In this document: positions 22,280 through 33,385 of the stretch, one piece after another | How the letters are laid out: each line of letters starts with the position of its first letter | Numbering within the stretch: the stretch's first letter is position 1 | From: Schizochytrium sp. TIO01 | Taxonomy: Eukaryota; Sar; Bigyra; Thraustochytrida; Thraustochytriidae | Direction of reading: 5' to 3' | DNA: 64,000 nt | NCBI GenBank assembly: GCA_004764695.1 | Contig: SMSO01000014.1 | Location: 819,148-883,147 of the forward strand | The notes under the pieces: model-generated | The model's database searches: none | Seen by the model: only the letters and a program-made list of their open reading frames with translations | Told to the model about the DNA's origin: nothing | Made by a program: the position numbers and the translations under genes

Positions 22280-24929
22280 TTAATGCTGTACAAAATCTGC
22301 TAAAACTGAGTCAAAACGACTCAGAAAGGCTTGGACTTGTACTCGGTCATCCAGATCTGCTGGAAGTTCAGCAGATCTGACAAGCTGCACCATTGTTCCC
22401 TTTTGTAGGGCCATACCCACGTCAAAGAGTGTGTAATTTGCATTTACCATGGCCTGCAAAAGCCTCGTACAAACTTGCATTGTCAAAAGCTCAGCTACCC
22501 CTAGGCAACCCTGCAAAGCCTCACGAAGAAGGCGAGCATCAGCGACATCGTCCAAAGAATCGATAAAATGCCTAACCTCTGGAAGGACAGGCTGACGTAC
22601 CTGCGGCCATTCAAGCCACTCGAGGGTCACAAGGTCGGCATTAGATGACAGATCCTGATCATTGCTTGTTGCATCAAGAAGCAGTCCTGTGATACGAGGT
22701 AGACATAGACCATGGTCAATAGGTACCAACTGGAGCTTTGATTTGCCAGCACCTTCGCAAAAAGATTCAGATCGATGAGCACGGGAGGATCTGCGGGTAC
22801 AGGGAGACCTCGAGGCTGCATGTGAGCGACCATGGCGCTGGCTGTATGTGCGTCGAATCGACGAGCGAGAGGTCCTTGGTTGCACAACTGTTTCGTTGGT
22901 CCTCTGCCACTCAACTCCATCTACTGTCTCGATAACATTTGGGTGATCACGTTGCTGAGATTTGGCTTCCTGAACTTCCTCGTAAGAGAGGCCTTCCTCG
23001 TCTTCCTCATCTGCACCGACATTGTAACTGTTATCGTCATCCGTGTGGTGCTCTTCGTAGATCTCCTCGTGGTCTTCAAAAAGACATTGGGCACCTTCAA
23101 TATTGTCCAAATTATCTTCGTGCTCATCGTAGAGATCGCGATCGTCATCGTTGTAAGCATCGTCATCAACGGTTTGTAACAAGATATTTCCTGCATGACG
23201 GTCTGCGTTAAAGATACGAATATCAAGCACAGCAATTCGCTGCACCATATCTGCGGTGAGCATTGTGCACGCTACATCTTCAGCGGTAGAATGATGTGAA
23301 ACATAAGCTTGAAGGGATCCAAGCTTGCTGGGCAAGGTTAAAGATGTTGCGGTGGACTGTGTGGTTGCAGACTCGGACCACTGGGATGATGCGCGAAGAC
23401 TCCGTGTCGACACGGAATAGCTCCGACCAGGCAGTCCTGGTCTTGAGGGCCCCAAACTGGGAAGATGAGGAATTGCCAAAGAATTACGAATCGGTGAGCC
23501 TAGTGGGCTATTAAACAAAGCATGACCACGAGGTGAAAGTGCCGAAAGGGGGGAGAGTGAAGGTGGCGAGAAACACCAGGAGTCGTCAGACTCTGCAGGC
23601 AACGCAATTCCGCTAGAGCAGCGCCAAGACTTGGAAAATACCCGAACCAGCCCAGTCGGTGGGACACCTGAAAAGCCTTGATGATCCAAAAGATAAGCAG
23701 CCACTTCACGAACGCATCCTTCACCTGGCAAAATACCTCGCCGCATTGCACCTGAACAATTCTCGGTCTCGTCACCACTCAAGCTTTCATTGGTACTATC
23801 GGAGAAAAATGATGGGCGGCTAGCCTCTTTGCCCCCCCGCTGCGAGCTTAGTGTTTTTGATTTTCCCGTTGTGCTTTCATCTTGACTCGAATTGAGAGTT
23901 TCCAACACCAGCTTCTTGATCCCATGGCTTAAACACTGCACATATGGTACCATTCGAGCGAAGATAGTAGCATTGGCTCGTCGAGTAGCTCGAAATGACT
24001 GTAGGCGCCAGGCCCCGTTCAAGACCATGCTTTGATTCACTGATAAAATTGAGCTCAGATTTATTCTTGTAGTTCCAGCTGCCAGGGCCCATCACAACTT
24101 CTAGGGTATCAACAGCGTTATCGTCACAATCTAGCGACGCGCTGCGCTGCAGCCTGTTCACGGGAGGTGACCAGCTCATATCATCGTCAGACTCTCTGTC
24201 AGCATTTCTCGGCTGGAGGTCGAAATACAGATCATTCTGGAACATTGTTCTGAGTGCATCACGGTCGAGTCGCAGGTTTGGCCTTGTTCTTGTTGTGCTC
24301 GAGTGGTTCCATTCATTTGAACTATTATTTTTTCCATCTCTCCCTACACAACCACCTGAAAGTCCGACAGTGTCAGGCTCATGTAAATTTTCGTCGCATA
24401 ACTCCTTTTCCGCTCGCTCCACATACCATGCTGCATCTTCTACACCCCTAGAACTCTCCTCAGAGACCTTATCTTCACAATAAAACTGCTCGATGTTGCC
24501 AAAATTATCATCACCCTTCTTTGTGGCGTTTCTTCCTTCTATTTGGCGGAAATATCCTTGCTGGTGTTGCCTTTCTTCCACTTCGTGACTTTTCTGCACT
24601 CCACCATTTCTTTCATCCTGTGTTGCAGCAATGCGCGTTAGGCCTTTGGACACCAAGTGTGAGTCCTCCTGGCCTGCTTCCAATGGATCTTGGCATGTTG
24701 TTTCTGTGGGATGCAGGAAAGAAGTATTCGAGCTTCGCACTGAAATTGTTGAAGGCTTCGACATGTTAGCGAGTCCTGGGTTGTCCTCTATTTGAGCATC
24801 CTCATCTGCCAGCTTTTCGTCGTCAACGAAAGTAAGGTCGTCGAGATCTTCATCATCTGATGCCTCTGCCCAGGACCCCACAATGGCAATCTCGTCCAAC
24901 TCTTCTGCTGTAATTTGTCGCCGAAGCAT
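22280..24929 (-). CDS. Phosphatidylinositol 4-kinase gamma-like kinase, two exons
   Basis: Member of the PI3/4-kinase-like family closest by motif to plant/algal PI4K gamma proteins, some of which phosphorylate proteins rather than lipids. My model is exon 1 24929-23909 (ATG at 24929), intron 23908-23752, exon 2 23751-22280, giving 830 residues. Two different frames hold the two halves. Exon 1 ends with the nucleotide-binding strand TICAVFKPWDQEA. Exon 2 continues with GEGCVREVAAYLLDHQGF and SGVPPT, catalytic loop IFNADRHAGNILL and metal-binding IDHGLCLP. The splice joins are both phase 1 and put these motifs at family-like spacing. The donor (gtgttg) is weak; the acceptor (ttgttcag) is good. 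The N-terminal ~300 residues are acidic and unconserved. About 150 extra residues (poly-acidic, then Arg/Ser-rich) separate DRHAGN from IDHG, which is unusual. A sequencing indel is the alternative explanation for the frame change. Confidence 0.82.
23752..23908 (-). other. Predicted intron of the PI4K-like gene
   Basis: 157 nt, phase 1, with donor GTGTTG (weak) and acceptor TTGTTCAG. Its length matches the H2B intron. It contains the exon-1-frame stop (TGA at 23879-23877) and a 7-base G/C run at 23832-23838. Support comes from restoring family motif spacing. Confidence 0.55.
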
Positions 24930-26638
24930 GGTCGTGCCAACAACTTCCCAATCACACCAGCAAACAATCACCTAAACACCTAAATCAATTTCACACGAAC
25001 AAACACACAATCAAACCGCCGACCAGCCAAACAAACAAGCGAACAGCCAGCCAGCCAGCTAGGCAACCTCCAATGCCCAATCTCGCACACGCACAAAGCA
25101 CGAGAGAACCAGTCACAGAAAGAACACACCAGCCACCTCCCCTCTAGAGACTCCCAAGCTCACCAAAATTTCTAATAAAGACACCACAACCCTCAAATCA
25201 TCAAAACGGTCAACGCAATCAGCAACAAAAATAACAACAACAACGGCAACAACAGCAACAGCAACACCAGACGTGGCAGTATCTGCACCCCAATCTCCAA
25301 GCGTTCTCGGGTCAATCTTCAAATCCTAATGTATCAGGAGCAATATCTTTTCCCCTTCTATATGTGCCCTCTATCAGTTTTGCGTAAGCGGCGGTCCCTC
25401 TCTCAGTAGTAGCAACTTCCTAGCGTTACAGTAGCAGTGCTACTACTGGCCCACTCGAAGGCAATACACAGGTCTCGTATCAGAGGTTCCTCAGAAGCTT
25501 CTGAGGCCCAGCTACCCAAAGTATAGGATTCCTGGGCAAAAGCCTGTGAGAGGTATTTCGGGAATAAGGGAAAAGGAAAAGAAAGGCCAAAGAAAACAGA
25601 AAGAAAAGAAAACAAAAAAGAGAAAAAAAGAAAGCGCTTTTTCCTTGCCGCTTTCTTCTCTTTTTTTGAAATTAGCCCAGGACCGCAGGATCTCCACGCA
25701 GCGCTCTGCCTGCGCGGAACCCCGTGATAAATGCTGCTCTGGCCTCTCTTGCCTTCCTCCGCGCGCCCAGCGGCCTGACAAGGCGGCCCGCGCCTTCGAG
25801 GTGCTTGGTAGGCCTTGCGGTCCCTTCAGCGGCCAGTTGGGACCCGAATTGTACTGAGATCTGGCAGCTTAGAGCCACGATTCCGCAGCCCTGCCACCCC
25901 TCCCTCCACGACGCGTACAGCGGTCAGCAGGCAGGTGGCCAGCCGCCCAGCGAATGGCGCGGGTTCTCCTACCTCAGACGCGGCGGGCTGCAGCGTCGGC
26001 CAGGCTGGACGCTTCGAGGTTTGCGCAGAAGTGACTTTGCTCAGCAAATTTGATCACTGTGATTTGAATTGCAGGTCTCAACTTTTTAATAAGAAGATCT
26101 CCGCCTAATACCCCACTAGGAACTTACTACTGCTTGCTACTACTCAGTAAGTTGATAAATAAACTAATTTATAAATAAAAAATAAAATATGCATAGGAAC
26201 ACTGACAAACTAAACTACACCTTCTGCCGGAGAAGAAGAAGCAACAAACCACCCTCAACCTCGAGAGCAGCCGCAGCTCTGGCTGCGCAGACCAGTCGCT
26301 TGCCAGCCCCTTTGCAGCCTGAGAGCATCGCCTGCCTGCACAGCGGGAATGGAATTACAATCGTGATCCGAGTCTACGATCATTTTCACATCTTCTTCTT
26401 TTCTTTGCATATCGTAGATATCTTTCTATTTATCTATCTATTACTAGGAGTTGATATCGCCTAAGACAGAAACCGACCCTGTGTCTTTTTTTGGTGAAGC
26501 ATCTGAACACGCAATGAAAACTATATGTAACCTGGGGGTGCGAAGCTTATGCAACTGCGTGTGGCGGGGCAGCACTTCGTACCCGTCGAGCTTTCTCTCT
26601 TAGCTAACTGTTACTGGGCACTTATGCAGTAGCACCTG

Positions 26639-26656
26639 CCTACCTAGATAGGTAGG
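26639..26656. repeat. 8-bp inverted repeat
   Basis: CCTACCTA and TAGGTAGG form a perfect 8-bp inverted repeat around a 2-base centre. Short, so it may be chance or a binding site. Confidence 0.5.
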
Positions 26657-26890
26657 AGTCGAAGGTGGCTATTAATGAGGCGAAGCGCACGGCTTTTCCA
26701 CTCAATCTTCACCAGAATATCTTGGATACGCCAAAATGTCCACCCAAAACGCGCGCATGAGACGGCATAGGCACGCTTCTCCAAGTTATCAAGCCAGCCT
26801 TCAAGTTGGCCTCGGGGTCTGTGGTGTTTTGCAGCCAGTTGGAGCTTGCTCAGGCTAGTTTTGACAGTGCATGAACTAACCATAGAAAGT

Positions 26891-26987
26891 ATGAATGAAT
26901 AAATGAATGAATGAATGAATGAATGAATGAATGAATGAATGAATGAATGAATGAATGAATGAATGAATGAATGAATGAATGAATGAT
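26891..26987. repeat. (GAAT)n microsatellite
   Basis: About 97 nt of almost perfect ATGA/GAAT tandem repeat (~24 copies, one early variant 'aaat'). It is the longest microsatellite in the window. Confidence 0.97.
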
Positions 26988-29900
26988 AGTCCTTTATAGT
27001 ACCTACTGTAGAGAATGAGTGAGGCAGATAACGAAAGAAAGTGTCACATCGCTTTGGATTGTTAGCAAAATAAGGTACGAAGACGAAAACAAAGCCGTGG
27101 GTGATCAATTATGGGGTACTTCATTGGATTGGCATTGAGCGAAAACTAATCGCTCAAAGCTTCGGTCGATTAAATCCGGGCCGCCAGATCTTGGGCGAGC
27201 TCTTGTGGGCCCTCCTCGAGCTACAGCGAACGGCCATGTCTACCTTCTGCACTGCTTCACAAGCGCATTCAACAGCATAGGCTTACTGGGCAAGACGACC
27301 CAGGAGTTTTCTTGGCCCCACAACAGCCGAAAGATCGCTTAACACCTCTTAGCTCAGCTAGGAATATCCCTGATTGCGAAACGCATTTTCACGGAGGTGC
27401 ACACCTTGCGCGGACTTTGGCGTAAGTAGGTGAGCGTTGAGATCGAGCAGGATGGAGTTGAAGCTCGATTGGCAGGTTTGGCGAAGTGAAGATGAATTGG
27501 GGGATGACACGAAATATGGGATTGCAAGCAAATTCGAACTCAGGTAGTACATGAGGGATAATGGCTGCATGAAATAAGTGTAAATGATAAAAAGGGTTTG
27601 TAAGGCTAAGATGAAGCTAAGGTACTGCACAAGGTAGTCAGGGTTTATTTGCCTTTGCTGCAACAGCATCTATACACACTTTTCGTTCGAAGTAGGCAGC
27701 AGGAATCGGGAGGGGGGATTGCAAAGAATGTATTCTATCGACGATTGAGGAGCAGCTCGCTAGTGTTGAACTTGTTGAGGACTCAGTGTTCATGGCGTTG
27801 TCGACGTACAAGCATGGAGGGTTGTCGAGCTAGTACTTTAGTTGAGAAGATAGCAAAGACTAAAGAAAGAGCATCCTTACATTATTCCAAAGTGTAGCAA
27901 TGGAGATATGTTTGTATTTTGACCTGGTCGTGCACGAAGATAGGCTGGCGATGGTGCAAGAACCTCTGTACAAAATCGAATTGGTTTCACGACTAGGCTT
28001 CGTATTTAACTCCACATGGCAAGGTTGCGTATTGTCTTTTGTAGACTGGCTAGACCGAACGTCGCCCTGAAGAGGTTCTTGGTTACGCCTTTTGTGGCCT
28101 GCTGGTGAATCTGAACTTTTACCAGACTTCTTCACCAAAGGTAACCATGAAGAAAACTCCTCACTATTTCTTTATACTTTGCCTATTTTATACTAAAATT
28201 TTAAATAGACTCCTTTTTAGGGAACATAGAACTACAAATGTGTGCTTGGCTTAATCATCAAGTTTTCAACGTTGGATGACGATATATTGCAAAAGAGTTC
28301 AAACGATAAAAATTTGCACTGTATGCTTTATCTGAATTTCTCAGTCTGAATGGAGAAAAACAATAATTTCAAAGAACAATATGCAAATTGGCACAAGTGT
28401 TGCTGTCATAAGATTCTTTAATCAAGTTGATCAGCCCTACCCTCTGTGTTTCTATGCATCAAACCCATGCATATGATTGAGCCTCTTCTGGATACATTGT
28501 TACGATCTCTTTACTCTTCAGGGAAGCCAAGTCATCGAGAGGGGTGCTGCTATAGCCTCTAATGGTAGATTGAATGTTCAGAAGTATAGCAGCCGTTTGC
28601 TGCAACATTGACTAATTACTTCATTTAATAATTATTGCAAATAGCTTGTGTAGTGGAGTGTGGAGAGGCAGTCTGACAAGAGAGCGCGCCGTAACAAGTC
28701 ATGGAGCAAGTCCTATCAAAGAAGGTGAAAGGAAGAAATAGCGATATTAAGGTTACTAAAGTTCTGTCGATAGACGGAGTAAAGAGAATCAGATCAAACG
28801 TTTTGGTTAGGTTCGGTTAGGTACAATGATGCTTTGCTTTTCAGCACTTATAAAAGAGAGGACCAACTGTATTTATTCAGTATATATATGACCTATGATT
28901 CTGAACAGCGAAATGTATCGAACTAAAATTTGTCTTGTATATTAGTGCTTTGCCCCAATGAGTTAGGCGGGCACCTTCGAGTGTTTAGTAATGTGAATAA
29001 TAAAATTAAACCTTCTTAGTTCGTACCACCTCTATAAAAGTGGAAGAATGTATTTGTAAAAACGTTAATCTTGTCCTCTTCTTTTTCATACGAGCTTCAC
29101 TTTGCCATGCCCTAGTTCATTTGTTGAAGAGAGGCATTATAATCAGAAAAATAATTCAAGATAATAATAATACAACGCGGCCTCCATTTTTTCTTCAGAA
29201 TTCAGAAAGAGGTCCTGGCAACCTCAAGTATACCATGTGAACGGCAGAGACGAAACGCGTTACTACCATACATTAACTTGTGTTTATTAATATCGACCCT
29301 TCACATCTTGAAATATTTAGAATAAAGAATCCCAGAGAGAAACAAGTGTGTGATGAAAGTGGGGTTTTGTAATCGATTCATCGATTTGCCTCGCATGTCT
29401 TTCATTTGTTGCGACAACAACACGCCGAAAAGCGCCTTTTGAGCACTACTCGTAGAAGAATTCTATTCATGCATGGAAACAAAGTCAATGTTAAATGATG
29501 TTTCCTCCTCTTGTTGGTTCCGGTTAGCTGCCCTTCCATCCAGTGCGCACCTCGTTCGCGAGGACACTAACTATGGAGTGCCTCTCATACTCCAAATAGC
29601 GTGAGGCAAGGCACAAACAACATAGAGCAGCGATTAAGTTTCGGCCGGTCCATGCTGCACGTGCCGTAATTCCGATGTAATTCACTTTTCTTAATTATCG
29701 CAACTTTCAGCGAAAGCTTTAAACGATCATTATTGCTATTGCGGGCAGCAAACAGCGCACAGTACGTCGTTGCAGCCCCGCTAGAAGTCGAAAGAATCAG
29801 TCTTGAAGGAGCATGCGCATAATTAGCAAAGGCAGTCAGCTGACTCTCGCAACATTCCCAAGGATAAATGGCCAGCAACCTATATAGCATAGCAACTAGG

Positions 29901-31165
29901 CTATCTTCAGCCTCGCACTGGCAGCAACACTGTCCCCTTGCTAGGTACACCAGCACGAAGGCGATTTCTAGGCTCCAGTGGACCTCATCGTGACATGATT
30001 GTCATCGTATTCACTAAAGTGGCTTCGCATGGTGTTTACTCGTGTTATTAGTATTAGTGTGCAATTACCCTGGCTTCAGGGCGGAGGTGAATATGGGATC
30101 TATAGTAAAACAGCATTGTAAATCCCTGAACTCTGCGCTTGCGGGCCCCGGGGGTACAATCTCTGGAAGGAAACTCTAAAGACTCGAGTGGCTTGCCGCT
30201 ATCACTCTACCAATTAGCCTTGCAGACAGCTCTGAAGGCATACAGAGTTTTCATAGTTCTAGGCTTTCACGCAGCCTCCGTCAACGACGTGCCCACACTT
30301 GACGTGACTTGCGGGTACCCTTTGCAAGGGTAAGAGCGGCAGCTCTCTTAATATTAATTAATAGAGTACACACTTCTGTATAACACTGAAATTGTAGTGG
30401 GCACTGGCATCTTGAAACTCTGGACTCCATCTTATTTCTTTGGCGTTTGAGTTCAACTTCTGAGAAGTATTGAGATGTCTTTTAAATTTCTTCGAAACGA
30501 TCGTTTGCGTCGACGTGCAACGCGCTAGAGTAGAAGCAGAAGCCGATAACCTTAAGCGTTGTATGAGTCTCCTGGTCATGTCAATTTTTATTTTTTTAAA
30601 TATAAGTTTTTAGTGTGAAAAAGTTGAAAAACGTGCGGCAGGAAAGAAATAAAAGAAAATACCAAACTACCTGTCTCCAAACAGATGTAAGCTAATGGTG
30701 GACCCATTTCTGACTCCGCAACTCCGACTTGGGTGACCCTGAAGTTTGTCGCTGTTTGTCAGCCTTTCATAAGATGGGCTGATCCATGAAAGAGTTGAAG
30801 GTTAAGGTGCAAATCAGACTGATTTATTCTCTTGGTGCAATAGCATTTTTCTTCCCGTGCTCAAGGTGCACCCCGCGCACGGGCCTGTTTAGGCACGGTG
30901 CTAGGAGGACACTTACAGATTTTATACAATAATATGCTATTCTGATGCTCACACAGAACACGCAAGTAAAATGTGTGAATAGATCATAGAGTTAAAATAC
31001 ATACTTCTGATTGGTTGTCTCTGGAGTTTCTGATGAGCAAAACCCAATCGGTGCCATCTCTGGAATTCTGGTGTGCCTCGCCATAGGTCGCCAGCTTCGC
31101 CAGTTTATCTCGAAAAGGGAAGGAGGTGGAGGCCTGCACGGACTATCGTCAGGAAGGAAACCAAT

Positions 31166-32557
31166 ATGAACATGTTGAGAGTAAAGCTTGCGCTAGCACT
31201 AGCGCTCGTACTGTTTTTGGCACTCTCGGTAGCTGCACAGGAGGAGCTGGAACGAGCTTCGCCTGACGAGTTTGATACCGATGGAGTAAGAGAAGAAGAA
31301 GAAGGCGAGGAAGAGTATGGACTGCTTGATGAGGATGGATCTTTCTATTATGATGAAGAAACCTTGCTCAGTGGACAGGAGGCCAATGAAGACTCTGGAG
31401 TGATGGCACGGAGACTTGTCAACATCAAGTCTTTGACGAAACTGTGCCTTAGTACCAGCGAAGGGATGGAGGTAACAACTGGTAGCGTGGATTCTGACCA
31501 AGTAAGTGGTCTGGAGGAAATTGATATGAGCGGTACCTCGGATGCAAATTATGCAGGCTATGTTGAGGCTCAACTGAGCGCTAAAAATTTATTTTCAGGC
31601 GATGTAGTCTTTAATATCCCAACGACTGTCGATGTCACGAAAGTAAAGGTGATTGGGGCTACTGTCAGGTTTCGTGGTGACAAGGGCATCACGAAGAAGA
31701 AGCAAAATCTATGGACAGTCCGTTACGCTAAGTTGAACAAGAAGAAGTATTACAGTGTATGGGATAACTCAGCCACCACTGCTTGGGTGTGGACCACCAC
31801 CTCAAAATACGTCAAAGTGAAGGGAAACTTCAAACTCTACGTGAATAGCAACCGAGAATTTCGCTTGAATGTTGCTACTACAAAAGCAGTGACTGAAAAT
31901 GGACTCTTTGACTACGTTGGCCTATGCCTCTACATGGCCAAAGGATGGTACATTGAACAACCTACCACTTCCCCAACGAATTCTCCCACGCAAGTCCCAA
32001 TTTCTTCACCTACGGCAGCCCCTACCACACCTGCACCTACGCAGGTCCGGGTCCCAGACGGCTTAGCAACTAGTTGCTTTGTGCCCTACAACATGTCCAT
32101 CGAAAAGGGTTATATTGGTGCTGATCAAACCGTAGATGGCCTTGCACAGCGGAACACGTTCAACAACGAAGTTACCCAACCTTGGCTAAAAATTGTTGAA
32201 TTTCATCCTTCTAGCACCGAGGCAGGTGCTACATTTTACTTCTACTATAACGTCACCCAGTTGACGGACATCTACTCAGCTCAGTTCAAATGGAATTTTC
32301 GTGGGCAAACAACAGAATATCAGCTCTGGAAGGTTGGTCTTTACAACTATAATACTGGAACCTATGGTTGCCTTGCACAGACGCCAAATAAAGCAAAGAG
32401 CTGGAAATGGCTGTATAATGTAGGTAGCTATATCGTCAAGTCAAATGGCAAATACGTTGATGATGATGGTATTGCAATTGTACGGTACTCAACTGACACT
32501 TCGGTTGATGCCTCACAACTTGACTTTGCTAAACTTTGCTTCCAGCGCCTTGTGTAA
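31166..32557 (+). CDS. Secreted two-domain beta-rich protein, function unknown
   Basis: 463-residue single-exon protein. The ATG at 31166 is chosen because a clean signal peptide follows (hydrophobic core LALALALVLFLALSV, cleavage likely after VAA). A short acidic segment (to ~75) is followed by domain 1 (~83-262), a Thr/Ser/Pro linker (~265-295, repeats of the SPT/APT kind typical of extracellular stramenopile proteins), and domain 2 (~305-463). Both domains look beta-rich, with many Trp, Tyr and alternating hydrophobics. Each has a Cys near its start (KLCLS; TSCFV) and near its end (VGLCLYM; AKLCFQR), suggesting the same disulfide-closed sandwich duplicated and diverged. N-glycosylation sites NMS and NVT are present in domain 2. 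There is no membrane anchor or catalytic motif. Carbohydrate or surface binding is a guess. It is convergent with the carnitine acyltransferase gene. Confidence 0.82.
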   Translation: MNMLRVKLALALALVLFLALSVAAQEELERASPDEFDTDGVREEEEGEEEYGLLDEDGSFYYDEETLLSGQEANEDSGVMARRLVNIKSLTKLCLSTSEGMEVTTGSVDSDQVSGLEEIDMSGTSDANYAGYVEAQLSAKNLFSGDVVFNIPTTVDVTKVKVIGATVRFRGDKGITKKKQNLWTVRYAKLNKKKYYSVWDNSATTAWVWTTTSKYVKVKGNFKLYVNSNREFRLNVATTKAVTENGLFDYVGLCLYMAKGWYIEQPTTSPTNSPTQVPISSPTAAPTTPAPTQVRVPDGLATSCFVPYNMSIEKGYIGADQTVDGLAQRNTFNNEVTQPWLKIVEFHPSSTEAGATFYFYYNVTQLTDIYSAQFKWNFRGQTTEYQLWKVGLYNYNTGTYGCLAQTPNKAKSWKWLYNVGSYIVKSNGKYVDDDGIAIVRYSTDTSVDASQLDFAKLCFQRLV

Positions 32558-33385
32558 AATCATCTTTGACATTAGCTCTTCTATAGTAAATATGTCATCT
32601 TCTCCCTTTCCAAAGAAAAAATAAAAATAAAGCAAAAATATTTTCGTTTGTGTCAAATTTGTTGACTTTTTCAATCTTAACTGTCGTACGTCCATTGGCT
32701 TTCAACGATAAATAGCTTAGACACCTCGAGTGAAGTGAATTTGGACAAGGGCAAACAATCGAATGTAAAATTAATTATCTAACTGCTTTTTTACTGAGCT
32801 ATATAGACTAAGTAATTCAGAATAAACGTTTTGGTTTACTATTGCAGCACGAGCATTGGACATGTAGATGTAAAGAGAGAATATGATACAGGATTGTGAA
32901 ATAGGCCTTTAGACAAAATCATTAGCTAAAAGGCCAGTGACGTCAGCAAACCTTGGCTTAAAATCTGATGAGACCCATTTTATACGATAACTATCAAGAT
33001 AAGTGAGTGATATTGGATGCAGTCATGGACTTGCCACTTCCTAACTTGAAATGATACAAGATACCGAAGAATAGAGTAAAGAAGTAGTGATTGAAAATAA
33101 GTTTAAGAAAAAAAAAGAGATGTAAAGAGATAATGAATGATCCAAAATGGCAGCCAGGCAAGCACGCTCGGTCAGAACAGCTGCATCAGACGCCTCAGAA
33201 CAAGAGCCGGTTAAGGCAAAGGGCGTCCATGTTTCTACATGGCAACATAACAGGACGTTCGGCATATGCGAGAATGAGCTGCATGCCACTCAACCAAAAA
33301 AAAAGTATGCAGCAGCGGCATGGAGAACGGGCGTGTGCCGATATATGAATGCAAGTACACTACCACCTTGTGGTAGAGTACTCAT
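32558..33385. other. Convergent 3' intergenic gap
   Basis: About 830 nt, AT-rich, holding the two 3' UTRs. Short open frames at 33041-33389 overlap on both strands and have no recognisable content. Confidence 0.55.

Larger units (their letters stand above)
24930..31165. other. 6.2-kb gene-poor region
   Basis: No protein gene is supported. It contains CAA-rich DNA upstream of the PI4K gene (24990-25280), a purine-rich tract (about 25558-25650), a GC-rich island (about 25690-26030) with open frames on both strands but no recognisable product, a long GAAT repeat (26891-26987), and AT-rich DNA with many stops from 28.1 to 31 kb. The final part holds the promoter of the secreted-protein gene. Confidence 0.5.

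Noticed and set aside
26644-27108. 154-codon frame containing repeated FIHSFIHS
   Set aside because: It is a translation of the GAAT microsatellite, not a protein gene.
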